Part shown: in pieces, positions 42,760 through 54,866 of the stretch | Layout of the letters: every line of letters starts with the position of its first letter | Numbering within the stretch: the first letter of the stretch is position 1 | DNA from: Melampsora larici-populina 98AG31 | Taxonomy: Eukaryota > Basidiomycota > Pucciniomycetes > Pucciniales > Melampsoraceae | DNA: 64,000 bases | Direction: 5' to 3' | NCBI RefSeq assembly: GCF_000204055.1 | Contig: NW_006768826.1 | Span: 161,209-225,208 of the forward strand | Translations under genes and position numbers: made by a program | The notes under the pieces: model-generated | What the model was told of the DNA's origin: nothing | What the model saw: only the letters and a program-made list of their open reading frames with translations | Database searches by the model: none

Positions 42760-44217
42760 TAAATTGATTCTATTATCCCTTTTTTGAAAAGTTGCTACCC
42801 TTTCATCAATACAAACTGATGATTTTGGGGTTTCTCTTCCCTACCAAAATCGATGTGGACGTGGGTCAATGGTCGCTTACGTTGGATCAAAAAGCTACCA
42901 CCGCCATCACAAGCCAGGTATGTGGTTAGCAAGTTGACCTACCCATCCGCTGAGCTCTTGCTGATGGAATTTGTGTTTAGATTCAAAAATCTGGTGATGG
43001 AGACCGATCGCAAGGTTTTTGATGGTACTTGCACGTTTGCAGCCATCATGACAACACACAAGGATGATATAATTCTTCCTGACAAAAACAAGGGGGAGCA
43101 AACATGAACTGAATATTGACTGATTGTGAACCAACTTGTTATCTTATTTTTCTTTTCTTTTACTTTCCTTTATTTTAGTTTATTTTCTTTCACTTTCTCT
43201 TCTTTTATGGGTTCCTCCAACTACTTCTTTACATTAAAGAACTTTTTGTCGATCGAAGATTGTCGTTCCTCTTATTTCTGTTGCGCATCTGGAATGTATA
43301 CAGCCTCTGATGTTACTACATTTGCTGTGTATCAACCCAGTTTGCATGGTATCGTGACCCAAGCGAAACGAAATGCAAGCTCCAGTATGGAGCGCGCTCA
43401 CTGGATTAAAAAACACGGAATCAAAAATATATATACAAAAATAGCGGCTATACAATAAAATCACAATTTGAATTGAATCAAACTGAGACCCGATTAAAAT
43501 CTGGGGTGGATCCATGTTCCAGAAACATACGACTTATGTAAATGAGATGTGCAGAATACATTTCACAGATGTAGCTAAAAAGATTTTGTCAGCAATATGT
43601 TGCAAGTATGTCTGACTTTCATACTTGATACGTTCAGCATTCATGCTGATTACATAACAATTATGTACGACAAGTGTTGAGCAGAGATAAACAAAACATG
43701 TTCGCAACGTAACCACATATGTTTACGTCACGTTTTTACTGGGGGTGTTTTCAAATCATCAGGAAAACATTGTTGAAACAGATGGTGAAAACATGTAAAA
43801 ATTACGAATATTTTGATCCGTAGTGTAGTCGACAAGCGCACACCAACTCCCTTTGAGGCAGAAAGGGAAGTCGTGCGCGCTCGTCGACGAGCGAACACTA
43901 CCCGGACACGGTGTATAGTAACATGAAAAAGCTTCAGGCTCCATGCAATAAAATTGACATCAATAATTTTTGGCCTTGACCCAGGATTATAGGTAAGTAA
44001 AATGAAAGGTAGGCAGGCTTGATTTCATACACACCATCATATAGCTGGTACTCACTTTTCAGCGTGCTTTGCTGAGGGAGGCTCACATGAGACCCATCAG
44101 ATGACTCTGTCAAGACAGTGGAAGCCTGATCCCCATCATTAATCAGTCTGCTGACTGACACCAGACTGGCTTTCTGGCAATGATTTCACTTCATCAGATC
44201 TACAAGCTCCAAAATTA
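42760..44217. other. No supported gene
   Basis: Short frames only. A long T-rich run lies near 43140-43200. The right end of the possible TIR element lies at 43822-43915. Confidence 0.35.
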
Positions 44218-44419
44218 GGGTATACAAATATCATTCTGGAAATTCCCAGACAATTTTTTCCAGAACAATAGAAGCTTCCTGGTGTTCTAGAAAACACACG
44301 GTGTTGGTTATTCAAAGCTTCATAACAGTGACACCATAAGTTCGGAACACATCCATAAAAAACTTCTGGTGTTCTAGGAAAACCCTTCTGGCAATTTCCA
44401 GAACCATATTTGTATACCC
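44218..44419. mobile_element. 202-bp MITE, TA target duplication
   Basis: GGGTATACAAATAT..TTCTGGAAATT at the left is inverted at the right (AATTTCCAGAACCATATTTG then TATACCC). TA lies at 44216-44217 and 44420-44421. The interior has further TTCTGG/CCAGAA pairs. Tc1/mariner-like by target site. Confidence 0.82.
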
Positions 44420-44421
44420 TA

Positions 44422-45611
44422 TGTGTAAGAGATGAGTCGGGCTGGCAAGTGTTTTCTCTGATCAGAGACTGATCTTTCTGAAGTTTGATTACTGGAGCTG
44501 GGTGAGCCTAGATGAGCTCCAACAAGTTTGCGCCACACAGGTTCAGGCTTACATAGTACGTTGATGAATGGACCATCTTCCACTTTGATTAAACCGTGTT
44601 GAAGCCTCTTCGAGAATGTCAGGGTGGGGAGACGTAGAAACTAATTTGGGCTGCTGAGCTGAGTCTACATGAATTCGAGGATAGGAGATAAGGTTTGTAT
44701 GATCCTATTCGCTGAATTCACAACATCCTTGATTGGTCTTCACCTTTCCAAAAAGCGAAAGATTCATGTGATGAGCGCTATTACGATTTATATATTGGTT
44801 TTAGATCGCGCTTATTACCTTGCTTTCATGTGATTCATGTTCTCATCGTGGCTGATATAGAGCCTCCGAAATTCGAATAAGCTGCCTTTGTATTTATTTA
44901 CCCTACTCGTGGTCAGTTTAACTTCTTTGCTTGATCTTTGTTCTGTGGTCCTTGACTCTGACCGAGCATGGTCTGTGGTTCACCGCGGCTGTAGAGAGTT
45001 GTGAGTCCATGAGCTGTATCCTGTCAGCTGTCCTTGCAGACTGTATTACTTAATCTTATTCTCAACCACAGTCGATCGAAAAAACCGTATGTAACATCAA
45101 CGCTAAATTCAAAACTGTGTATGTATCACGATCTGAGCTCATATCTCAATCAGGTTTCAACTTCCCATTCATCTCCCGCTCTTGGGCTTTCCAATTAGAA
45201 ATACTCAATTCAAGCATTATTTCATTTAATATACGTATGGTGTATTATTTAAATTCTTCTAACTAAGACCTACGTACACCTCTTTACCTGTCTACCCCTA
45301 CTGTTTAATTTACTCTCGTTCTTCCTCTTTAAACTCAGACAGCTTCTTCTTTCCCAAGCCAATTTTATATTTTTTCTTCGACCGAATCCCTATTTCATTT
45401 TTCTCCGTTTGCATCATCATCTTCATCATACATACCTCTCATTCTCTCCTTCAACTTCGTTTGTCATTCGCCTTTCTCTCTCTTTCCTCCCTTGTGTATC
45501 GTTTCTGACCAATCTTTCGTTTTCTCCTCGTCATCCACACGTCCCTCATTTCAAATTCACAACCTCACTCCTTTCCCTTTCTTTACCTTCACACTCTAGT
45601 AGATTTTCGGC
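44422..45611. other. Intergenic region and promoter of the 45.6 kb gene
   Basis: No supported gene. The last 300 bases are strongly C/T-rich (TCTTTCCTCC-type), typical of a fungal core promoter/leader for a well-expressed gene. Confidence 0.45.
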
Positions 45612-47081
45612 ATGTCTGCTATCACCGAGTCTGCTCCTAATCTTCCTCCCATTTCGGTCGGCGAATCCTCGATCGCTCCTGCGGAAGCTGCCGCTGCCGC
45701 TACCCCTGCGCCTGTCGAGGTTTGTCTCACCCTTCGCTTATCTACTGACTTCCATACTTAACACTAACCCTTGTATTCTAGTCGTCTGAGGTAGCCGAAA
45801 CTCCTGCTGTCGAGGCCCCAGTCGAGGAAGCAACAGAAGCCCCTGCTGCTGAGTCGGTAAGTAGCCTTCCTTTTCTCCGAGGTCTCCCTCCAATGATTCT
45901 CATGTCTCTCGTTGTTAGGCCACTGAGACTCCCGCTGCGGAGCCCAAGGCAGACGAAGCTCCCAAAGTTGAAGAGGAGAAGAAGGAGAAGAAACCTGCTC
46001 GAAAGCCTTTTGCTGATCTTTTGAACAAAATCCGCAAAGTAAGTCTGTTTCCTGCTATGGTTCTATTAAAGTTTCTGATCGTTGTCTTATCTTTTAGCCG
46101 CTTGACAAAGCCACCACAGAGAAGAAAGATCCGGAGGCTACAGTTGCTCCTACTGAACAGGAAGCTTCGTCCGCCAACCCCGCGTAAGTACTCAACACCT
46201 GTGTCTGCGGTTTTGCGTTACTCATCATGATTTCTACTTTAGCCCCGGTGAACCAACTCCTCAAGTGGCCGAGTCTGAACCCGTTGTTGAAGCGTCTGCC
46301 GCCGAGCCTGCACCTGCTGAACCCACAACGGCCGAGAAGGATGTCACTACGCCTCGGAAAGAACGCGGAAATCTTTTCGATAAGATCACTGCATTCGTTC
46401 TTAAGCCTAAGAGTCCAAAGGGCAAGAAATCCACTGAGCCGCTAGAAGAACCCAAACCTGCTGAAGCAGCTCTTCCAGCTGAAGTCCCTGAACCCACACC
46501 CGAAGTAAGTTTTTCTCTTTGCAACTATTGTTATGCTGGCTAAGAAACTGCGCTGCACAGACTCTTGCAGTCACCGAACCCGCTGCTGTTGCTGAGGTAC
46601 CGGCTGCCGAGGCTGAGACCCCTGCCGCTGAAACCCCAGTAGCACCTGCTGAGGAAGCGGCTCCGGTCACTGAAACTGCTGAAGAAGTGAAGACGGAAAA
46701 GAAGTCGCCAAAAGTAAGCTGCCTTTGCTGCTAAGCTTGGTTGCATCAACTGACTTCTCCTCTTCCAGGACTTGGCTAAACTTGCTCGACGATTTAGCGG
46801 ACGTCTTTTTGGCATCAATGAAAAGAAGGTCGTTAAGAAGCCCGAGGCTACGAAAGAGGAGGCTGAAGAGACTGCTCCTCCCAAGGACACTGCTCCTGTA
46901 AGGTTTTTTGACGAAGCGGACTTGACTCAGAAGCTAATTCTTCCTCCTCATGTAGGCCGAAACGATTGTTCCGGCAGATGCCACTCCTGAGGCTGCTCCA
47001 GAGACTGTTGCCCCTGTCGAGACACCGGTGGAAACGTCTACCGCCACCGAAGCCACTCCTGTTATCGCTGCTACTGCATGA
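45612..47081 (+). CDS. Ala/Glu/Pro-rich protein with three short basic amphipathic modules, 8 exons
   Basis: Exons: 45612-45719, 45782-45856, 45919-46038, 46098-46183, 46243-46504, 46561-46713, 46769-46897, 46956-47081 (TGA). All seven introns are GT..AG and 55-65 nt; all but one sit between codons. The product is 352 residues. Most is AEAPAE-type disordered sequence with high Ala, Glu, Pro and Thr. Three basic/aromatic helices break it: KPFADLLNKIRKPL (about 92-104), GNLFDKITAFVLKPK (about 170-186) and LAKLARRFSGRLFG (about 270-284). The modules resemble each other (hydrophobic-basic amphipathic, followed by Lys), suggesting internal duplication and a membrane- or partner-binding role. No signal peptide. 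No named family recognised; comparable disordered basidiomycete proteins exist, but function is unknown. Confidence 0.85.
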
Positions 47082-48192
47082 TAGCGTTTGTGCTACTCCA
47101 TCGCCTCCCAACTTCCACACCGAGACCATATCTTCTTCACTTATTTACCTTTCTCTGCAATGTTAATTTCTATTTTACTTTTAATTCGACTCTCACTTTC
47201 ATATACCCCTCGACTCTGCTTTATTTGGAGGCTCGAGGCCCGGTACTTTACGCATCATGCTAGCTGTCAAACACGGATGCTTCAACATGGATTGCGCTTT
47301 CAACAACCAGGATTATTATTAACGCTTTTATGTGTCGTGACTGAAGTTTAGTTGAGTTGTTGACCTCGCGTTGCCCATATTGGTACTTGATGCATAAGCT
47401 CGATTTTATCTTGTCTCTTTATTGTCTCTGGTGCCACTGCACATTGTTCTTCTATTCACTCTACTGCTCATGCGCGCTGCAATGCACTCTTGTGTTCATG
47501 ATCATTTTACAAAAGAGGAAAGGACATGGCTTGCAGATTTTGCTCTAAAAATTTGTCCTCCCTTGAAGACTATTGCCTCTGCCTGTACTCTTTTCAAGAC
47601 TCCGCTGCCTCTACGTGCCCAGTTTTGGAGACTTTGCTGTCTCTACCTCAATGTAGCATTCCTGCGCTCCTCATCCTTGTCCCTGCGATGAGCTCAAATC
47701 TGTGTGACAATCAACAAATACCAAGCGAAACCTGAATTTACTCATTTCCTTCTCTTGACCATTGAGGCACCTGTCAAAATGATGGTCGTTACTCGCATAT
47801 TCTTGAGACGTTGTAAGATTTGAGAAGCATATATTCATTGAAAGAATCACATCAAAACAATCAATGTCATGAAACGTTCGAAGGTATGAACAAGATGATG
47901 AATTTCAGAGGATTAACGGGTCCCATTCAAACTAACAACATATATTATTCAATACATAGATTGCATGAGATACGAAATGAATTCATCTCATCACAAACCT
48001 CTCCTTTCACATCATAGATCAACCAAAATAGTTGTCGTGAATTCAAGAAGAAATAGGATCAGGTTTGATCGGCTCTTATCTTTTCTCAAGCTTGATCAGA
48101 GCTGCTCATACAACAAAGAAGAAAGTAAATTACAACATGCAGAGTCTTAATCGATCCTTTCTGTCCAAGCACTAAGAGGAAAAATGCAAAGA
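47082..48192. other. 3' regions of two convergent genes; no further gene
   Basis: Lies between the stop at 47081 (plus) and the stop at 48193 (minus). It must hold both terminators. Short frames here lack support. Confidence 0.4.
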
Positions 48193-51100
48193 TTATGATA
48201 GATGATGAAAAGGTGTGAAAGGACTATCAGGTAAAGAATGTCTTAATGATTTTTTCTTGGTAGGTGTTACTTGATAATCATCATGTCGAGAACGAAGAGA
48301 TGGAGATCGTTGAGGAGAAGTGACCATTGATGGTGATCTCGATCTGCCCAAAATTTTCACTCCATTGATTGGAAGAGGCGATTGAGAACCCATGGAAGAA
48401 ATCGGCGACTGAGCATAACTAACTGAATTGATTCCTCCTCCTCCTCCACCACCACTCCCGCTGATCTTCCTCCAAGATGAACTTAACTCGGACATCAGAC
48501 CACCGGTACTTCCTTCCCTAGAGGGCGTTGGAGACTGAGTAACGACCGTGGTTCTTGCCCTCGAACTTAAGAGCAATGGACGAGGTCCTTGCGAGCTACC
48601 CATCAGTACTGAACCGGAAGCGATAGGAGATCCAAGGCTACCAGTTGAGGGCGGCGAGTGGATGGGGTCTACAGAGACTGTTGAGGAACTTGAAGATGAA
48701 AGTCGCGACCAACGCGCTGATGAGAGAAAACTTTCGGTTCCTGTATCAGCATCGCTAGCCTCATATGGTGATTGGTGATTATATGACTGAGAAGCAGGAG
48801 TAGAAGGACTAGGTGGATCAGACATCGAAAGAGACGTTAATTTAGACACGATCGTTGGTGGACGCCATGAGGACGCCAAGATGGTCCAGTTAGTAGCTTG
48901 CTTAGAAAATCTGCGAGTTGGACGTTATAGAAGATACGATGAGCCAATAAAACAAGTAGTAAGGGCGGGAGAGGAATTACAGACGTACGTCGCAGCTGTA
49001 TCACTATCCTTCCAAGCTTCAGCCCGAGTCTTGAGTTTTTCCAACAGACCGCCGTTATGGTTTTCTACTGCACCGTTCACAGGCTCCATTGACCTCTGGT
49101 GCTGATTGGTCGGGGACGATGGTAGCGGCGGGCCAAGGTTCGTAGCAGACTTGGACTTATACCGCTGAAGAGATGTCCAGCCAAGCGCATTAAATGGACC
49201 AGGGCGATTGTACGAACGTTGATGTGGATGACCATCATGTGCTGATTCCTGTTCTTCGGTCTCGAGTACTGGTGGTAATTGATGACTGGGATGATGGGTC
49301 AGATCCGTTGTTGGCTGTTCAGTCGCAAAACCTTTAGCCAATCGACGTTGACGAATTAGTAAGGCGTCCTGAACAATCGTATCTACGTCAAGAGAAGGGA
49401 AGCCAGGAAAGCCAGGTCCGGAGCGAAAGGAGCGAATGCCTTGCAGTAACTTGATGGCTGATGCAAAGCTTGTAATATTTAAGATGGTGGGACCGAGCTG
49501 GAGCGTGAGAGCACATGCGATATCTACCAAAAAGTCCATCATTTCCTCTTGGTTGGCTACCCCGTGTTGTGACTGAGAAGGATCGAGATTCAAAGTAAGA
49601 AGTGGATCCCATAGCCGGATGACGTCGGCTAGATTAAAGCAGTGAGTAAATAGACAGGTAAACCAATTGAAAGTATATAGAGTCGGGTCGACACCGAGTA
49701 GGGCTAGATGATCGGAAAGGGAGGGGTGAAGCCACTTGAGTAACGCCCCGTAACGGTCCAAAAGTCGGCCAATACCAACTTGTTGTCGAGTGGTAGGGAT
49801 TGGGTTTGAGAATTGAATAGGTTCGGTAAACCGTAAAGGTGAACTGGGTCGGTGAGGTTGAAGGAGAGTAGAAGGTAAAGGATTGTCAAAAGATTGTACA
49901 AAGATGTCACGGACTGTCGACACGAGAGTGGTAAAGGCCCAGAAAGCATCGGCTTCGACTTTGTCACTCAGCAAATCACTTTCTGATTTATCCTCGTAGC
50001 CAACTTGCTGAGGTTTTGTTTGACCAAAGACATAGAGGATCAATGCGCCCAACTCGTTCATTCCTTGAACGTACCCAATGCCAGGATTAAGGGTAGACCA
50101 AACATATAATAAACGAGTAAGACAATCATGAAAGGTGTAAGTGAGTCTATCGCCTTCATCATCCTCTGCTTCGTCAGATGCTGGTCGTTGGGATAGCCTA
50201 GGAGTGGGTAAGGGATTAGGTAGAGGTGAAGTAGAAGGTGAAGAAGGGCTACAGATTGGACTAGGCGCCTGGATACTGAGGAGAGGAGTGGTAGGCTGAG
50301 CATGATATTCAGAGTAAGTGATGATAGGATCGAGTTTGGGTTGTAAGGTGATGAACTGAGCATGGTCTTGATCTGATGATTCGATGTGAGTGGTATGAGT
50401 AGGTGAACAGGCGCGTTCGTCGGTCTCATCGAGAGGACTGCTAGTGGTAGTAGTACAGGAGCTTGAGCTTGTGAGAGAGGAACGTTTGATAGAATCGTCT
50501 TCCTGATCATCAAATGATGAGTCTTGTTTCTGATTATGAAACGTAGATTCGTGTATGTGATCTTTAGATGATCTTGAAACAGATTGATGTTGATGAGAAG
50601 GTTTAGAACGAAGGGGATTTAAACGGTTTAATTGATTGATCAGAATATGAAGTTTGACACCAGATGACGAGTTGAGATTGGCTTTCATAGGTGAACTGAA
50701 GAAGGTAAGATTAGCTTGAGTCCGACGAACATCAGCGTCAATAGAGCTGAGAGTTTGATTAATCTGATCGCGTTGAGATGTTTGTTTCGAGTCATTAGGA
50801 AAAGAAGAACTAGCAGGTGAAGTGAGATTTGAACCGTTCTGCACAATGTGAGCCAATCAGATGATTAGTTAGGTTTGGTTTGATTGAGAATTCGAAGAAA
50901 CAAACAAACATGAAGATCGATTTGTTGAACGAGATAACTCATTAACTCATTATATTCAGTTCTTTTGTTATTAAGTTGTTTTGATCGTTTTTGAGGATTT
51001 GTTTCAGATGTTAAGTTTAAGAGCAAACTCCAAATGATAGGTCTAAGGTGATTAGGATGATCGGGGATACCTTTTGGAAAGAAAGTAAGGAGAGGTCAGA

Positions 51101-51239
51101 TTGATAAGTTGATTGTTGAGGATGAAGAAAGAATAGGCTTACCATGATTTAATAATAAACCTTGAAGTGATCTTAAGTTAATGGGCTGTTCTTGATTGAA
51201 TAGTTTGGTGATTGGATGAGAAGTGAATGATGAGTTCAT
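48193..51239 (-). CDS. TBC-domain Rab GTPase-activating protein (TBC1D13-like)
   Basis: Four exons with matching phases: 51239-51143 (ATG, MNSSFTSHPITKLF), 51070-50910, 50838-48989, 48910-48193; introns of 72, 71 and 78 nt. The product is 941 residues. The N-terminal TBC part reads GIPDHPNHLRPIIWSLLL and NPQKRSKQLNNKRTEY. The arginine-finger motif IDADVRRT is at about 119-126. The glutamine-finger motif GIGYVQGMNE is near 338-347. The rest of the domain (EADAFWAFTTLVS, LLKWLHPSLSDHL, TFNWFTCLFTHCF, VIRLWDPLL) runs to about residue 530. About 170 low-complexity residues separate the two fingers. The C-terminal 400 residues are Ser/Pro-rich and disordered. TBC proteins stimulate GTP hydrolysis on Rab proteins of vesicle traffic. 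The R-finger spacing and N-terminal sequence favour the TBC1D13 group; the target Rab is not predictable here. Confidence 0.88.
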
Positions 51240-51546
51240 GATACGATTTGTTTTGTGTGTTGAAGTGGTTGTTTGAGAAGTAAAAAGAAAGGAAGAAAGT
51301 TATAAAGTTACGAAATGTTTTGTAGAATTGTTCTTAAATTTCATTTCGAGCTGTCTGTCTTTTAGAATTTAATTTGGAGTGTTAAATCTCGCACTGGCAT
51401 AAATATGTACACAGTTAAATTTGACTTGCAAGTGGGTTCAACTTTATTTATAATGACATAATCCACCACTCGAACTCAGCCCAAGTCAACTCTCACCCTC
51501 ACTCACTCTGACTCTCGATAACTTTCACCAACGCTTCACATGAACC
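51240..51546. promoter_or_regulatory. Divergent promoter between the RabGAP gene and SEC15
   Basis: 307 bases separate the two start codons. It contains CT-rich tracts on the SEC15 side and TTTGTTTTGTGT-like tracts on the RabGAP side. No clear TATA box. Sharing of elements is inferred from spacing only. Confidence 0.45.
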
Positions 51547-54500
51547 ATGAATCACAATCAAAATGAAATAAGCAATCGATCGATCACCAAGAAAACATTC
51601 TTCACTCATGCTGATATAGAAGCTCAACTTCAAAACGTAAGTCATTTCCCATTCCACTCAAAACCAAATCAAATCGACCATTTAATCTAATCGCTCTTGT
51701 CGTATACAATCTGTAGCTTTACCTTTATTCTGACTTTTCATCAACCACTCGATCTGGTCATCAAGATCAACTCGATCATCTTGGTCCTATCATTCGTAAC
51801 ATTCATTTATCTAAACAACAAGATGCATTCTTACGACATCTTCTTAAATTTATGAGAACCAAAGAAGCCGAAATCGAAGCTGTCTGTCATGCAAATCATC
51901 AGGTCAACTCATCATTCATTCACTCACTCACCTCTCTTTCTCTTATACATCAAATCATTAAATCAACCCAAATCATATCTTTTACATTTAGGACTTTATA
52001 GGATCAGTTGATAAATTATTAAGTGTTCGACAAGGTACTCTATCCCTTCGATCACATGTAGTCAGTCTCGATTCATCACTTCAATCATCAGGTGCTTCTC
52101 TAGCTTCAGCTCGTTCTTCATTACTCGATGCAAGAAAAGTGGCATCCAACATTGATGATACAATCGATACCCTTCAAGCTTGTTTACGCGTCCTCGATCT
52201 CTCTAAGAAAGTCTCTCAACAGATTCAAACGGGAAAATTCTATTCGGCTTTAAGATCATTAGATGAACTTCAATTCATTCATCTTAAGCCTCTCTTACCA
52301 TTTGCTGCCTTTGCTGGATATCTTGGTGAAGCACTTCCAAATGAGAAAATTAGAGTTAGAGAAGAAGTCACCAAACAACTCAATTCTTGGTTATATGAAG
52401 CACGTGAACGAAGTGGAAGTGTCGGAAAATTGGCGATGGAAGGAATGGAGATGAGGACAAGGAGATGGAAAGCAAGACGAGACCGAGTTAAACATCAGGA
52501 CTCGGCTTCTTTAGCCATGCTTGTGGATGTCAACACACCGGTCGAGATGGCGGTCAGTGAACGGCATGAATGTGAGTCAGAATATCCAAGTGATCAAGGA
52601 GATTTTGAAAATTTTGACTAAATCATCTCCATCCTTTAACTTCAGATAATGTCTTAGAGTCAACTCAATCTCGGATCGATTTCTCACCACTCTACCTGGC
52701 CATTCATATCTATGAAACCCTTGATGCCAACGAAGAGTTGAGGAAGTCATTCAGGGACGATCGTAGAGCACAAGCTCATTTGATTGTTTCTTCTACCGCC
52801 TCATCCCCATTTTCATTGGAGAACTTGGCTAGCTTAATGGAGTCTATCGTCGGCTTTTTTATCATCGAGGCTCATGTTTTACATACTACAAAGTCTTTTA
52901 GGGATGAGACAGATGTGGATAATCTTTGGGAGGAGATGTGTGAACGGGTAGTCGCAATTATTACTGAGGGAATCGGAGGTTGCGAAGATCTCGACATCTT
53001 TCTTGGAATCAAGACAAAACTACTCACATTTGCCCAAACTGCTGCGGTAGGTGATGTTTTCATCTCCAAAGCCCAATTTTGTGGCTATCTTACTGACTTT
53101 GAAAATCTATAGGCGTATGAGTACCCGGCTACACAATTAAATGTCCTTCTCAGTTCACTCTTTGAACGGTACACCGATCTTTTGCGATGGAAATACGGTA
53201 CAGATTTTCAGCAGATAGTCTTGGATGATGACCATCAACCAATGACAGTTAACAACGAGGATGAATTTTCAAAGGTAGTAGAAGTGAGCTTCTTACCTGA
53301 ACAGGGTGAATGGGCTCAAGAGAATTTAATCACGTATGTCTTTTCAGGTTTACGTTAAAAAATCTGGAATATATAATTTGATGTTGAATTCCTTGCTCAC
53401 TTTAGGGGTGGATATCCAGCCGCTCTTCCGTTCTCTCAGACTTACCCACTTTGTTGCATCGATATTCGAAACTTTGTTACAAAATACTATCATTTTGCGG
53501 ATGGATTTGTTTCGGCGATGCGCGATACTGATGATGTGCTACGTAAGGTATCTCGTATTCCATATCTTAATTAAACACACGTATCTTAAAAATCTAATTC
53601 TTGAACTCGGTCATCATCTATCTTTACTTTGTTCTAGTCACTTGACAAACTTTTGATCAAGCATATCAACGGTCATATCCGTTCTCGAGTTCAAAATACC
53701 AGGAATCTGTCACAACTTTCTCAGATTGTAATCAATCTACAATTCTTTCAAACCGCATGTCTCGCACTAGAGCGCTTACTTGTCACCCTTCGGTAAGCAT
53801 TTAAGAATCTTACTATAGATCATTCCAATCTCAGATACAAGGAGCCCATTATAAATTGACATCGTTCTTCTGATTTGGATTTGGATAATATTCATACAGG
53901 GTAACACCGAGGGGTGGATTAGTGAAATTAGATTCATCTCGAGCATTCCAAGCCACACTAAGTTTTTCCGAAGAAACGATCCTATCAAGAGTTCATGCCA
54001 AGATTAAAGATTTTTTTGAATTGGCTGAATATGATTGGACAACCGATCGAATGATGGCAGTTGATGAAGATGGTGAAGCTAGTGTATATTTGATCGAATG
54101 TATGAATTATCTTAAAACGGTGATGACCAGTGTTTTGAGCATCTTACCACACAACGTTCGAGTTGCGATTCATCTTGGAGCTTGGTCCTATATCGCTCAG
54201 AGATTGATGGTAAGACTTTTTTTTTTTCGAAACTCATCTTTCACTTTTCTTGTCACTCTCTAAGATGGTTTTTTTTTTCATTTTCCTCAGGGGTTTTTTG
54301 TTGAACGTGAACCCATCAAAATGAGTGATGGAGGGCTATCCTATCTGGCCAATGACATACGTTTTGCAGTCTCGCGTGCCAAATCTGTCAATATCGAAGG
54401 TGTTGAACCGATTTTTGAAGAACTGGTTCAGGTTGAGTTATGATTCACTGAAATGCTTGACTTTACTTATTAGTCAAGTTGAACAACTTTTGGAATCATT

Positions 54501-54866
54501 TATTCACAGATCGTTGGATTACTAGAGAGTCCAGATGTAGGTGGATATCTAGATCCAGATTATCGTGAAATGAAGTACAAGCTAGTCACACCTCGAAGGG
54601 TGAGTCATCTTTTTATTATAGATTTGTAATTATATGCTTTATGATGGGGTAAGATACTGAGCCGGGTTATTTAGCTCGCTCCTATCTTAATCAAACTTGT
54701 CACTCATCTGAATTCGATCAATTCTGCACCTGATCCTTCAAGGAAAGAAGCAATGGTACGTGATGAACTTTTGAATGCTTTGTTCCATACTTTGTAAATG
54801 ACTGAGACAATCATACCTTTTTATGTCTTACAGGAAGACGTATTGAAAGCTGTTTCAAGAGCTTGA
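51547..54866 (+). CDS. SEC15: Exocyst complex component Sec15
   Basis: Twelve phase-consistent exons: 51547-51636, 51717-51902, 51992-52571, 52646-53046, 53113-53333, 53406-53547, 53638-53792, 53900-54209, 54291-54431, 54510-54599, 54675-54755, 54834-54866 (TGA). The product is 809 residues, the usual Sec15 length. The upstream ATG at 51540 is in a frame that ends after eight codons, so 51547 is the start. Family hallmarks: DFIGSVDKLLSVRQGTLSL, NIDDTIDTLQACLRVLDL, KFYSALRSLDELQFIHL, MRTRRWKARRDRV, a region equivalent to the Sec15 C-terminal domain (PLYLAIHIYETLDANEEL, FRDDRRAQAHL), and AALPFSQTYPLCCIDIRNF. Sec15 is the exocyst subunit that binds the secretory Rab Sec4 and helps tether secretory vesicles at sites of polar growth. 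Adjacent to a RabGAP in head-to-head orientation. Confidence 0.93.

Larger units (their letters stand above)
40811..43915. mobile_element. Possible TA-flanked TIR element (or two related solo MITEs)
   Basis: TACACCGTGTCTGTGTAG at 40811 is matched inverted by TACACCGTGTCCGGGTAG ending at 43915. Both ends continue with a similar TACACTACGG block (about 40838 and, inverted, about 43822). TA precedes the left end (40809-40810) and follows the right end (43916-43917). The right end has an extra hairpin (GCTCGTCGACGAGC). No transposase was recognised between, and the assembly gap lies inside, so two independent short elements are equally possible. Confidence 0.4.

Noticed and set aside
45409..45789. 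Plus frame MHHHLHHTYLSFSPST as the start of the 45.6 kb gene
   Set aside because: It reads the C/T-rich promoter in another frame; the ATG at 45612 opens the phase-consistent exon chain.
51540..51566. ATG at 51540 as the SEC15 start
   Set aside because: Its frame ends after eight codons; the ATG at 51547 joins the conserved frame.
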